64,000 nucleotides of DNA from DASUVM01 sp036378955. GTDB lineage: Bacteria > Patescibacteriota > Saccharimonadia > Saccharimonadales > Saccharimonadaceae. This document shows, piece after piece, positions 24,153 through 32,663 of this stretch. A program made the position numbers and the translations under genes. The DNA is taken from assembly GCA_036378955.1 (NCBI GenBank), contig DASUVM010000004.1, forward strand, positions 124,001-188,000, given 5' to 3'. The notes under the pieces were generated by a model, which worked only from the letters and a program-made list of their open reading frames with translations, did no database searches and had not been told where the DNA came from. Positions within the stretch are counted from its first letter, which is position 1. Each line of letters starts with the position of its first letter.

Positions 24153-24836
24153 TCACTCGTCAATAACACGCAGTAACCGCAAGCAATCATCGATCACCCG
24201 CTCTATACCCCCAATCTGGTTAATGACAGCTGGTGTTTTTAATTGCAAGAGTTTTAAAACTTTTAAGTGATCAGCCTGATACTGGCCCTGTTCGATAGGA
24301 ACAAAAGCCATGTCATCAACCGAAAAATTGTAGCGCTTCTCTTCAGCCAACTTCTCGTTATTTGTATCACGTGCAAGGTTTAAACCGTGACCAAGCAATG
24401 AAATAAACTGAACACGAAACCAGGCCTCAGTCACACGCCGGTCAATTGTTTTTGTATGTAAGTTCATCAGCGTTACCTTCAGTAGCTCATAGAGCGCTGC
24501 GTCTTGTAGTGTTTCAGCTGCTTGCTGCACCTTTTTTAACACCACGTAAGCAAACTGCAGCCGATTATAATCGGCTAAAATTTGATCAAAAAATGTATTC
24601 ATGCGGCTCGATGTAAGAGTCCATAGCTCTCCCCTTCCTTTGCGAACCGTTACCTCAACAATCGCAAGCGGCTCAATGCCACCAGCTAGCTTACTTGACG
24701 GCTTGCGAACGCCTTTTGCAAGAAAACTTATACGGCCTAGCTCCGGCGTCAAGATAGTCACAATTCTATCTGTCTCGCCATAATCGACCCTTCGTAGCAC
24801 AATGGCTTCAACCGACACAGCCCTCGCTTCATTCAT
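24153..24836 (-). CDS. recO: DNA repair protein RecO
   Basis: 227 residues: an N-terminal OB fold with the RecO signature (AIVLRRVDYGETDRIVTILT then LGRISFLAKGVRKPSSKLAG), followed by a helical domain. The four-Cys zinc site found in many RecO proteins is absent, as in some short family members. RecO loads RecA on SSB-coated gaps with RecR. The start overlaps the receiver-domain gene by 8 bases, so its translation is coupled to the two-component genes upstream. Confidence 0.9.
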   Translation of the reverse strand: MNEARAVSVEAIVLRRVDYGETDRIVTILTPELGRISFLAKGVRKPSSKLAGGIEPLAIVEVTVRKGRGELWTLTSSRMNTFFDQILADYNRLQFAYVVLKKVQQAAETLQDAALYELLKVTLMNLHTKTIDRRVTEAWFRVQFISLLGHGLNLARDTNNEKLAEEKRYNFSVDDMAFVPIEQGQYQADHLKVLKLLQLKTPAVINQIGGIERVIDDCLRLLRVIDE

Positions 24837-25212
24837 GCGTCGTCATCTCTGCGAGAAGCCCTGCCAGCTGATGCGGGGTTATCTCTGCCTTATCCAGCAC
24901 AGCGTGTACTCCATAGTGCGTTAATGCCTGGCGGAAAGAGGCCGTCAACTGCACCGTAGTACATACAATGACCGGTATGGCCATAGAGTCTTCATATGAT
25001 TGCAGCTCATGCAAAAAAGCAATGCCGTTAGCATCGGGTAGCATCATATCAAGCACAATGGCCTGTGGTAGCCGTTTATCTAGAGCTTCAATAGCCGCCT
25101 GACCACCAGGGCACAGTGTTACTTGAAAGTCGCGCTGTTCTAAAATGTCCCGATATATCTCACCCTGCCAGCGGTCATCTTCAACTATAAGAATATGTTT
25201 TGGCCGTTTCAT
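24829..25212 (-). CDS. Stand-alone receiver-domain response regulator
   Basis: 127 residues with only a CheY-like receiver domain: acidic pair E11-D12-D13, phospho-acceptor D55 (IVLDMMLPDANG), Thr at 85-86 and conserved Lys K108. No output domain, so it must signal by protein contact. Its start overlaps the kinase stop (ATGA) and its end overlaps recO. It is the likely partner of the adjacent kinase. Confidence 0.88.
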   Translation of the reverse strand: MKRPKHILIVEDDRWQGEIYRDILEQRDFQVTLCPGGQAAIEALDKRLPQAIVLDMMLPDANGIAFLHELQSYEDSMAIPVIVCTTVQLTASFRQALTHYGVHAVLDKAEITPHQLAGLLAEMTTHE

Positions 25213-25943
25213 AGGGGCAAAGCGAGCTGCCGTGAGCTATGTAACATAACTAAGCAGTGGCCTCCCCGCTGGCTCGCAAGTAACTTTAATTCTCCACCCA
25301 TAATATGAGTGAGTTGCTTGGCAATTGAAAGCCCGAAGCCAGTGCCAGAATGCGAGCGTAAAGGCTGCAGCAAGGGCGTAGTACTACCGCCAAACCGCTG
25401 AAGATCAGCCTGTTTGAACCCGGGGCCGTTATCGGTGACATGAATACGCGACAAATTATGACTGCGCAATAGCTTTACGGTTACTATCGTTTTCTCAGGA
25501 GTATGTTTCAAGGCGTTATAGGCAATGTTAAAGAGTACGTTATGCAGTAACTGACGATGCGCCACTACCACACATTGGCGCTGTGCTGCTTGGTAGCGTA
25601 ATGCCTGGCCAAGTTCGTTTGCATAGGGTGCAAGCTCGTGTAACACCTCTTCGCAAGCGATTGTAGCGTTCACGGGCTCAAGCGGTAACGTCTGTTCGCC
25701 GAACCGATAAGCCTCAAGCAAGCCGGTGGTCATTTTAAGAAGCTGTTCGGCACTTAGAGCAATTCGCCGAGTATATTTCTGACGCTCTTCAGCCGAAATG
25801 TCAGCTGATTGCATATGCTGAGCATAGAACTTTATAAGGCTCAACGGCGCCTTTAAGTCATGCGCCGCCGTTATGAGTGCATGGTGTGATGCACCTGCAG
25901 TTACCCCATCAAAAAACCGTATCTCCTCGAATTCTCGCTGCAC
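25209..25943 (-). CDS. Soluble sensor histidine kinase
   Basis: 244 residues with a GTG start (25941-25943) behind GGGAG. A minimal kinase: HisKA dimer with H28 (ITAAHDLKAPLSLIKFYAQH), then HATPase_c with N box (NIAYNALKHTPEKT), G1 (VTDNGPGF) and G2 (GTGFGLSIAKQLTHIMGG). It lacks membrane segments and a recognisable sensor domain, so the input must come from a partner. First gene of the kinase-receiver-recO operon; a TGG-TACAAT box precedes it. Confidence 0.9.
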   Translation of the reverse strand: MQREFEEIRFFDGVTAGASHHALITAAHDLKAPLSLIKFYAQHMQSADISAEERQKYTRRIALSAEQLLKMTTGLLEAYRFGEQTLPLEPVNATIACEEVLHELAPYANELGQALRYQAAQRQCVVVAHRQLLHNVLFNIAYNALKHTPEKTIVTVKLLRSHNLSRIHVTDNGPGFKQADLQRFGGSTTPLLQPLRSHSGTGFGLSIAKQLTHIMGGELKLLASQRGGHCLVMLHSSRQLALPL

Positions 25944-26012
25944 TCTTACTCCCGTTCACTCTATTGTACCAAAGAAGCTTCAAATTTAGCTACCTCAAGG
26001 TATGTAAAAAAG

Positions 26013-26666
26013 CTAAGGGTTAAACTTTAAATTCTTTAAGATAATTTCGTTAAAATCATTTAACCGAGCGGGGTCTTCAGTATAAATTCGCATTGTTTTA
26101 TCACGAACTTTAAAGATAACCATAGCGCCATTCGGCACTTCACGGCTAAACTTACCATCGAAACGAACCCCGCTAAAGCCCTCAATAGTGACTGGTGTTG
26201 AGCGTAATTCACCTGATTTGACTTTTGGTTGATATGTTCCATTGATAACATCGTCATATTTACGGCCTTCAATAGTGACACGAAGCGCAAAGAGCGACTT
26301 GCCATCAACAGCCGGTACGGTTATGGGCTGAAAATAGGCTTCAAACGCACTATTGGTGCTCTTTTCAATGTATGAGCTCCATATTTTAGGATAGTCAAAT
26401 TGTACACGGCCTAAATCTTCAGGGCCAATAAACTGCCGGTACGGCTCTTTTTCGCGTTCAGCAAACTTCTTATCATCTTCGTCGCTTTGTTCTTGCTTTG
26501 CTTTTGTAACAGCAACTTCAACTTTCTGATCAACGTTATTTTTTTGGTCAGTGTAATTAAGGTATGCCCACCCCGCAAAGCCACCAACACCAAGCATTAA
26601 AACCACTGCAATAATAAGCGGAATAAGTAGTGGATTAATCTCGCCTGTTTCTCTGTTTCGAATCAT
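26013..26666 (-). CDS. Membrane-anchored extracytoplasmic protein, unknown
   Basis: 217 residues: short cytoplasmic N-terminus (RNRETGEINPLLIPL), one membrane segment at about 14-37, a charged coiled linker (about 40-75), then a globular domain with beta strands resembling the PsbP/Mog1-type 'fold' by its pattern of FDYPKIWSSYIEKS and VTIEGFSGVRFDGKFSRE. Family not firmly identified. The single gene is preceded by TACTAT nine bases before the ATG. Confidence 0.7.
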   Translation of the reverse strand: MIRNRETGEINPLLIPLIIAVVLMLGVGGFAGWAYLNYTDQKNNVDQKVEVAVTKAKQEQSDEDDKKFAEREKEPYRQFIGPEDLGRVQFDYPKIWSSYIEKSTNSAFEAYFQPITVPAVDGKSLFALRVTIEGRKYDDVINGTYQPKVKSGELRSTPVTIEGFSGVRFDGKFSREVPNGAMVIFKVRDKTMRIYTEDPARLNDFNEIILKNLKFNP

Positions 26667-26722
26667 GTTGTTTTAATAGTAACGGCAAACGCTTATGTTG
26701 TAAAGTAAGCCTGGCCCTCGCC

Positions 26723-27211
26723 TTACAATATGTATAAAAATAGCGCTCCGTGTTTTGCTCTTGGCTTATGCCCAGGTAGTAAAAAACCGAAGCTCACCAC
26801 TTTGAACGAACTGTTGGTAAGCTCTTTCTCACGAGTAAGCCACTTACTCAACCGCTCCATAAACGGGCCTGCACCAAACAAAAATACACCAGCTGTCCCT
26901 GCCGGCAAGTGCCAGTTCCACATATTGCCCCACACTACTTTTATATTCTTGTAGTTTCGGCACCGCCAGGCGGCAACTGCCCACAAAAGAGGGTTTATCT
27001 CAATACCAACCGCATCACACCCTCGCTCGGCTGCATGTTTTAACATTACACCGTCACCACAACCTATATCAACAAATAGCTCCCCTTTCTGTAAGCCAAG
27101 TAGTGCAAACGCTCTCTCAGCAGTGCTTCGTTTGGTTGGTACATAAGGTGCGCCCTGTAATAATGAATAAAGCAGCAAGATTGATAGCGCCGACAAAATA
27201 AACCAAAACAT
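26723..27211 (-). CDS. Small membrane-tethered class I SAM methyltransferase
   Basis: 162 residues: an N-terminal membrane segment (FWFILSALSILLLYSLLQ), then a Rossmann methyltransferase core with motif I LFVDIGCGDGVML and the acidic second-strand motif AVGIEINPLLW. The C-terminal part is short. It resembles small 'class I SAM-dependent methyltransferases' of Patescibacteria; the substrate is unknown. Its ATG overlaps the xseB stop codon, so it is the last gene of the LPG-xseA-xseB operon. Confidence 0.75.
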   Translation of the reverse strand: MFWFILSALSILLLYSLLQGAPYVPTKRSTAERAFALLGLQKGELFVDIGCGDGVMLKHAAERGCDAVGIEINPLLWAVAAWRCRNYKNIKVVWGNMWNWHLPAGTAGVFLFGAGPFMERLSKWLTREKELTNSSFKVVSFGFLLPGHKPRAKHGALFLYIL

Positions 27212-27426
27212 TATTCGCTGGCTTTTAAAACAACTTCAACTTTGCTTTTAGTAGTCGCTAATCGCGCCTCTAACTCTTTGAGCAATGAGTTTGCCTTTTC
27301 GTAGGCCGCAAGCGCCTGCTCAACATCAAGGTCGGCCGCATCAAACTCGGCAACTGCTGCTTCGAATTGCTGCATCACCTCGTTAAACGACATCTTAGCC
27401 AAGTTGATCGTCTTTACTTCTGACAT
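27211..27426 (-). CDS. xseB: Exodeoxyribonuclease VII small subunit
   Basis: 71 residues, the usual XseB length, with the helical-hairpin pattern SFNEVMQQFEAAVAEFDAAD then LDVEQALAAYEKANSLLKELEARL. The start is the ATG at 27426 with GAGG six bases upstream; a GAGG-less ATG at 27438 is less likely. It overlaps the xseA 3' end by about 30 bases. Several XseB copies bind each XseA to form the single-strand exonuclease. Confidence 0.9.
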   Translation of the reverse strand: MSEVKTINLAKMSFNEVMQQFEAAVAEFDAADLDVEQALAAYEKANSLLKELEARLATTKSKVEVVLKASE

Positions 27427-28543
27427 GTAATACCTCACTATTTATTATTGCTCGACTCGTCTCAATAGACAATTGGTCACCCGGCTGCAAAGTACGGCCA
27501 TCGCGTAGCAGCTTTTTGTTGTGCCGCACCAGGCTATACCCACGACTCAGTGCCATATTCGGGTGCAACTGGGCAAGAAGCTGCCGATATGAGCGTAGCT
27601 GCGCGCTCAGTTGCGTAAGCTGTGCGCTCATCCGTTCATGCAATGATTGACGCTGGTGTCTAACAAACTGCAATCGCTCTTTCAGCTTCGCATGTAAACC
27701 GTCTTTAAGCCGTTTTTTTGTAAGCCCTAAACGTTGCAGTAGCTCATGCGCATCAGGAGCCAGCAATTCTGCCGCATTACTTGGTGTCGAAGCGCCAACA
27801 TCAGCCGCCAGCGTCGCTAGCGTTTCATCGGTTTCATGGCCTACACCAACAATAATCGGCACTCGGCTAGCTGCAATAGCACGAACTAAATTTTCGTCAT
27901 TAAACACCGCCAGATCATCAGCACTGCCACCACCCCGGATCAATGCAAGGATTTCTGGTGGCGTAGCGTGAGCGTTAAAATATTCAATTGCTCGAATAAT
28001 ATCATCAGCCGCCCCCATTCCCTGTACTCGCACATGCGCAACCTGCAAATGAGCAAGTGGCCAGCGGGCAGCCACAATTTTACAAAAATCAGCAAACCCG
28101 GCCGCCTGGGTGGAACTAATAACACCAATTGTTTCAACATTGGGCGGCAGAGGGCGCTTGCGATCTTCGTCAAATAGCCCCTCTTTTGTAAGTTTTACTT
28201 TTAACAGCTCATAGGCGCGCCTTAGACTCCCCTCGCCTACCGGTGCAACATGCTTAACAGTGAGGCTAAATTTACCCCACTTTGTCAGCCGCGGCACTGC
28301 CAGCACCCGCACCTTCATACCGTCTTCAAGAGGCACTCGCAGCTGGTATACTGTCATAAAACAATTCAGTGTTCCCTCGGCATCTTTCAAATCAAAAAAA
28401 ACGTAGTTGTTGTGATTAATTTTAAAACTTGAAACCTCACCTTCAACATATAATGCCGGATACGCGGCATCAAGTGTTTGATTTACCAGCGCAATACAAT
28501 CACTGACACTAACGACGAGTTGGGTTGATTCCATCTTTGCCAA
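27395..28543 (-). CDS. xseA: Exodeoxyribonuclease VII large subunit
   Basis: 382 residues. N-terminal OB fold (LNCFMTVYQLRVPLEDGMKV; FSLTVKHVAPVGEGSL), then the catalytic domain with IGVISSTQAAGFADFCKIV, the ALIRGGGSADDLAVFNDENLVRA signature and VGVGHETDETLATLAADVGASTPSNAAEL, then a coiled-coil region and a C-terminal strand carrying LSRGYSLVR. It degrades single-stranded DNA. The ATG lies within the last 35 bases of the flippase-type gene upstream; a second ATG three codons in is possible. Confidence 0.93.
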   Translation of the reverse strand: MAKMESTQLVVSVSDCIALVNQTLDAAYPALYVEGEVSSFKINHNNYVFFDLKDAEGTLNCFMTVYQLRVPLEDGMKVRVLAVPRLTKWGKFSLTVKHVAPVGEGSLRRAYELLKVKLTKEGLFDEDRKRPLPPNVETIGVISSTQAAGFADFCKIVAARWPLAHLQVAHVRVQGMGAADDIIRAIEYFNAHATPPEILALIRGGGSADDLAVFNDENLVRAIAASRVPIIVGVGHETDETLATLAADVGASTPSNAAELLAPDAHELLQRLGLTKKRLKDGLHAKLKERLQFVRHQRQSLHERMSAQLTQLSAQLRSYRQLLAQLHPNMALSRGYSLVRHNKKLLRDGRTLQPGDQLSIETSRAIINSEVLHVRSKDDQLG

Positions 28544-29552
28544 ACTTTAAAAGCGCCATCTGGTAGAAGATGTAGCCCGTGCCGATTGTCATAATAATAA
28601 GAATCACGCGAGCCAGCAAAATGCCAAGAATTGCCGTTCCTTGCGATACACCAGCGCTGGCCAAAACAGAAATCATAACCGCCTCATAAGCACCAGCACC
28701 ACCGGGTGTTACCACAAACGCACCAGCCACGCCAGCTAAGCCATAGGCCACCAATAACGCCGCCGGGTTAACAAACTGGCCAAATGAAGCAAAAACCAAG
28801 AAGAACAACATAATATCAAAAATAATAAAAGCAAAGCCCCAGGCAAGCGGGCGCCTCAGCTGCCTAGGGTTATGCTTGACTTCAATGTAATCTGCATGCA
28901 TCTGCATAAAGAAGTTCTCAACACGAGCTTCTGCAATAATATTTTTGCGTTTTCGCAAAAAACGATTCAATACAGCATTAAGCGCATTAGTCAGTTGCCG
29001 GGCGATTGTGCGAACACGGTTTGTTGAGCTAATAATATACACAAATAGCAGAGTTGACAGCACAATAAGTGTTGAAATAGAGCTAGCAAACAGGATCATG
29101 AGCCGGCTCACATTGCCATCAAGCGCTAAAAATAACAGCGAGATGAGAAGTAGAATGAGATATGCCACAAATGTCACAATAAACCGTAATGCCTGCGCCA
29201 AAGTAATGCGCGCACTACTAACACCAAGGTGTTTAAACCGCCAGTTGGCATATGAAATACCCGAGAGCCCGCCTGAAGGCAACACGTGATTAACGAAGTT
29301 AAATTCAAGTGAAAAACGCACTATTTCAAGCGGCTTCACATGCATAAGTTCTTTTTTGGCTCGTAAAAAACTCACTAAAATCTCACCGCTAGCGTAATAG
29401 CTAAAAACCTGTACAGGTATGATAAGAGCAATTACCCACCACTGTACCCGCCAGAGTAAATCAAGCGCCCGCACAATATCTTGCCACGAAAATATCACCA
29501 GTAAAATAACGGTGATAAATGAGACAATACTCACCCAATGACGAAATGACAT
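28509..29552 (-). CDS. Lysylphosphatidylglycerol synthase transmembrane-region family protein (UPF0104)
   Basis: 347 residues with about eight membrane segments and the family motifs (LPSGGLSGISYANWRFKHLG and VVTPGGAGAYEAVMISVLAS). It has only the membrane flippase-like part of MprF; no aminoacyltransferase domain is attached. Such stand-alone proteins may flip or bind lipids. The ATG at 29552 lies 7 bases after a TATAAT (29560-29565), so this is the first and probably leaderless gene of the operon with xseA, xseB and the methyltransferase. Confidence 0.85.
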   Translation of the reverse strand: MSFRHWVSIVSFITVILLVIFSWQDIVRALDLLWRVQWWVIALIIPVQVFSYYASGEILVSFLRAKKELMHVKPLEIVRFSLEFNFVNHVLPSGGLSGISYANWRFKHLGVSSARITLAQALRFIVTFVAYLILLLISLLFLALDGNVSRLMILFASSISTLIVLSTLLFVYIISSTNRVRTIARQLTNALNAVLNRFLRKRKNIIAEARVENFFMQMHADYIEVKHNPRQLRRPLAWGFAFIIFDIMLFFLVFASFGQFVNPAALLVAYGLAGVAGAFVVTPGGAGAYEAVMISVLASAGVSQGTAILGILLARVILIIMTIGTGYIFYQMALLKFGKDGINPTRR

Positions 29553-29637
29553 TGGCTCTATTATATAGCAACCTGACAAATTAATAATAGCCCGGGAGAG
29601 GTTTTGCTTATAAATCGTAATGGCTTAAGATAATATC

Positions 29638-30831
29638 ATGTATATATGCATTCTTGGCCGGCAACCCGCACTCAGTATCGCCGAGCTTGAAGCTCGTTTT
29701 AATGCCGAAAACGTTCGGCCACTCCCTAGCGCTGCCGCCTTAGTTGAAACTGAAGATACCGCCAGCTTTTCGCAGTGTGGTGGCACCATAAAGGCTGCCA
29801 AAGTGTTGAATGTATTGCACGAGACAGCCTGGCCACAGATCATCAAGCAGCTTGAAAAAGCCTTACCTGATTTTTTACACCATATACCTGAAGGAAAGTT
29901 AAAATTCGGCCTTAGTACCTATGGCTTCGATGTTCGCCCAACCCGAATTAACGCTGCCGGTTTGCAGTTGAAAAAAACCATTAAAGCAGCCGGACGCTCG
30001 ATTCGGGTGGTGCCAAACCAAGAAGCAGAGCTTTCAAGCGCACAAACACTGCACAATCAGCTCACCGGGCCACTTGGCATGGAACTCCTCTTATATAAAA
30101 ACGGCAATGAGACCATTCTTGCACAAGTCGTATACGGCCAAGATATTGATAGTTACAGCCTGCGCGACCGAGAGAGACCAAAAAGAGATGCCCGTATTGG
30201 CATGCTACCGCCAAAACTGGCACAAATTATCATTAACCTCGCCTCGGCCCATGCCCCAATTGCAGATGAAGAGACTGAGTTTTTAACCTCTCAGACGCTA
30301 CTTGACCCGTTTTGCGGCACCGGTGTGTTACTGCAAGAGGCCGTGCTTATGGGTTTTTCAGCTCACGGAAGCGATATTGATGAGCGAATGGTGCGTTACA
30401 GTCAAGCTAACCTTAACTGGCTGCAAGAAAAAATGGGCGCACGTTATCCGTGGCAACTTGAAGTGGGCGACGCCACCACTCACCGCTGGGTACAGCCAAT
30501 TAATGCCGTTGCCAGTGAGACCTACCTCGGCACCCCACTCAGGGAGCTGCCACCGGCCGCTGAGTTACAACCCATCCTTGACGAATGCAACCAACTCCAC
30601 CGTGCATTTCTTGAAAATATTGGCAAGCAGTTGCACAGTGGTATACGGCTGTGTTTGGCCGTGCCAGCTTGGCGAACAAAAACTGGTTTCAAGCACCTGC
30701 CTGTTATTGACGATCTGGACGCCCTGGGGTATAATCGAGTAGATTTCAAGCACGTGAGACAACAAGATCTTATCTATCACAGAGAGAATCAAATTGTTGC
30801 CCGCGAGCTGTTAGTGTTAATAAGGAAGTAA
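29638..30831 (+). CDS. TRM11-like RNA methyltransferase (UPF0020 family)
   Basis: 397 residues. N-terminal region resembling a reduced THUMP-like domain, then a Rossmann methyltransferase with SQTLLDPFCGTGVLLQEAVL (motif I) and GSDIDERMVRYSQANLNWL. The N6/N2-type catalytic motif (N/D)PPY is not seen; its place seems to be taken by ASETYLGTPL. The family methylates tRNA guanosine 10. A TAAGAT box ends 6 bases before the ATG. rpmA begins one base after its stop codon, so the two are cotranscribed. Confidence 0.8.
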   Translation: MYICILGRQPALSIAELEARFNAENVRPLPSAAALVETEDTASFSQCGGTIKAAKVLNVLHETAWPQIIKQLEKALPDFLHHIPEGKLKFGLSTYGFDVRPTRINAAGLQLKKTIKAAGRSIRVVPNQEAELSSAQTLHNQLTGPLGMELLLYKNGNETILAQVVYGQDIDSYSLRDRERPKRDARIGMLPPKLAQIIINLASAHAPIADEETEFLTSQTLLDPFCGTGVLLQEAVLMGFSAHGSDIDERMVRYSQANLNWLQEKMGARYPWQLEVGDATTHRWVQPINAVASETYLGTPLRELPPAAELQPILDECNQLHRAFLENIGKQLHSGIRLCLAVPAWRTKTGFKHLPVIDDLDALGYNRVDFKHVRQQDLIYHRENQIVARELLVLIRK

Positions 30832-30832
30832 T

Positions 30833-31126
30833 ATGTCAAAAGTTAAATCAGGTGGTTCTACCCGAAAAACAGAGGATTCACAAGGCCAACGCCTTGGTGT
30901 GAAGCGTTTTGGCGGCCAAAAAGTCCGAGCCGGCGAAGTGCTGGTTCGCCAAGTTGGCCAAACAAAAATTGCCGGCCCAGGTACTTTTGTGAGCCGTAAT
31001 TTCACCATTCACGCCGCCCATGACGGCATCGTAGGCTTCAAGAAAACCAAAATTAAGCGTTTTACCGGCAAAACCACTCGTCGTACCCAAGTTATTGTTG
31101 AAGCTGCTATTCAAAAAACAGCTTGA
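30833..31126 (+). CDS. rpmA: Large-subunit ribosomal protein bL27
   Basis: 97 residues. The N-terminal extension reaches the peptidyl-transferase centre; the family pattern GQRLGVKRFGGQKVRAGEVLVRQ is clear and is followed by GPGTFVSRNFTIHAAHDGIVGF. The N-terminus has no cleavable extension of the Firmicutes type. It has AAGGAAG as ribosome site and follows the methyltransferase immediately. rplU, its usual neighbour, is not in this window. Confidence 0.92.
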   Translation: MSKVKSGGSTRKTEDSQGQRLGVKRFGGQKVRAGEVLVRQVGQTKIAGPGTFVSRNFTIHAAHDGIVGFKKTKIKRFTGKTTRRTQVIVEAAIQKTA

Positions 31127-31134
31127 GTCTCTTG

Positions 31135-32157
31135 TTATTTCTCGAGTGCACGCTTGAGAGCCCGAAGGCTTGACCTTGATTGATCAAGTGATTCTTTTAT
31201 TGTATATGTTCTGACACCATTGGCCTGTGCTAGCCCTAAAAGCTCATTTAGTTTACGGCTAACAGTATCTATATCGTTATCATTGAGCGCCCATTCAGCT
31301 GTTTGCAATGCACCTTTTTGGCTTTGCTGTTCATTAAGACCATTCGTTAGCGCACCTTGTATGTTAGAGCCACTTCCGTGTTCTTCGCTAATTCGGCTCA
31401 TCCCCCTGGCCACCATAACACCGTCTTCATTATCTGTATTAACCCTTGAATGGAGTGTATTTGAAGTTTCTGCAAACGTATTGAGTGAATGCTGAGCGTT
31501 TTCAAACATCGCTCGGCGCCGGTCAATTGTAGCTCTTATATCATCGAAGTAATGCCCAAATTCAGTACTTCCCCCGTGAAGACGAGCGTTGTTAATTGCT
31601 GAACGCAATTCCTCAATTTGACCATCTAATTCATGCCTAGTTCGAGCTTCGGGCTCTATCAGCTCATTATGCAGTGCTTCACTCAGCTTATTAAGCGCGT
31701 CCTCATAAGCTCCTAGGGTTGCTATATGCTCGGCATGCCGCCCCTGCACCTCTACGGACATTCCATGCACTCCTCCTTGGTCAAGAGCTTCTTTTGTTGC
31801 ACCCTGTGTGCTGTCAGCAGACATATTATGGCTTTTTGTTAAAGTCTGGTAGGCTTCTTCAACCGAAGGTAGATCTGCTGCTTCACCATAAGCCAGCCCT
31901 TGTTTGAGGGCATCAGCCTTTCGCCGAATATGCGTGCCGGGATCACTTGGGTCTAAATTAACATATGCAACGGGGTACTGCTCCCCTTCTGCTCCACCCA
32001 TGACAATACCGACTGCAGAAGCGGCCTCTTCGCCTAAGCCGTGAGTAATTTGTGCAATTCGTTCGCGAGCTTCTTTCGAGCCAGGTTCCAAATTAGCTAG
32101 CTCATTCGCAGCTTTTTCTGAAACCGGGATAAAGGTATGTTCTAATGTTTCTGCCAT
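31135..32157 (-). CDS. Hypothetical helical protein
   Basis: A 340-residue, Ala/Glu-rich, hydrophilic protein without signal peptide or membrane segment. Predicted to be almost wholly helical, with the C-terminal 200 residues (from about LGAYEDALNKLSEALHNELI) resembling long coiled coils. I do not recognise a family. A TGC-TATTAT box lies about 29 bases before the ATG. Convergent with rpmA, with only 8 bases between the stop codons. Confidence 0.7.
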   Translation of the reverse strand: MAETLEHTFIPVSEKAANELANLEPGSKEARERIAQITHGLGEEAASAVGIVMGGAEGEQYPVAYVNLDPSDPGTHIRRKADALKQGLAYGEAADLPSVEEAYQTLTKSHNMSADSTQGATKEALDQGGVHGMSVEVQGRHAEHIATLGAYEDALNKLSEALHNELIEPEARTRHELDGQIEELRSAINNARLHGGSTEFGHYFDDIRATIDRRRAMFENAQHSLNTFAETSNTLHSRVNTDNEDGVMVARGMSRISEEHGSGSNIQGALTNGLNEQQSQKGALQTAEWALNDNDIDTVSRKLNELLGLAQANGVRTYTIKESLDQSRSSLRALKRALEK

Positions 32158-32226
32158 GTTTGTGTTTTTAATTAATATCTAAAATAATAGCACAATATTG
32201 TAGCTATGTCAAATAGCGGTTTTTTC

Positions 32227-32625
32227 TTAGTTGTTAGCCGCGGCTTCACCAATTCCTAAGTGATGCTTGATACGCTCAACAACATCGCCAATGACTACCT
32301 GCGACTTTACGAGGTAATCATCGACTCCAAGCGCTTCGGCGCGTTCTTTGTCTTTAGCCTGGCTTAGAGCCGTCAGCATTATAACGCGAATGTTTGCTGT
32401 TTCAGGGGTGTTACGCAAAATATCAAGTACATCGAAGCCAGTAATCTTCGGCATCATTGCATCAAGCAAGATAAGATCAGGCTTGAATTCTACTGCACTT
32501 GAAAGCGCGTCTTCACCATTGGCAACATGTCGAACATCAAAACCCTCTAACTGTAAACGAGAAGTATAGACCTGAGCTAAGGCTTCATCATCTTCTACAA
32601 GTAAAATCCTATACTGCTTATTCAT
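32227..32625 (-). CDS. Stand-alone receiver-domain response regulator
   Basis: 132 residues, CheY-like: E11-D12-D13, phospho-acceptor D55 (LILLDAMMPKITG), T85 and K107 (DDYLVKSQV). The C-terminal end has no output domain. It differs from the receiver near recO and has no kinase next to it. It lies 38 bases after the S41 protease gene in the same direction, but TATAGT (plus-strand 32633-32638) ends 7 bases before its ATG, so it may have its own leaderless start. Confidence 0.85.
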   Translation of the reverse strand: MNKQYRILLVEDDEALAQVYTSRLQLEGFDVRHVANGEDALSSAVEFKPDLILLDAMMPKITGFDVLDILRNTPETANIRVIMLTALSQAKDKERAEALGVDDYLVKSQVVIGDVVERIKHHLGIGEAAANN

Positions 32626-32663
32626 TGCCTCTACTATACCCCACCCACATCAGCTTACGCAAG

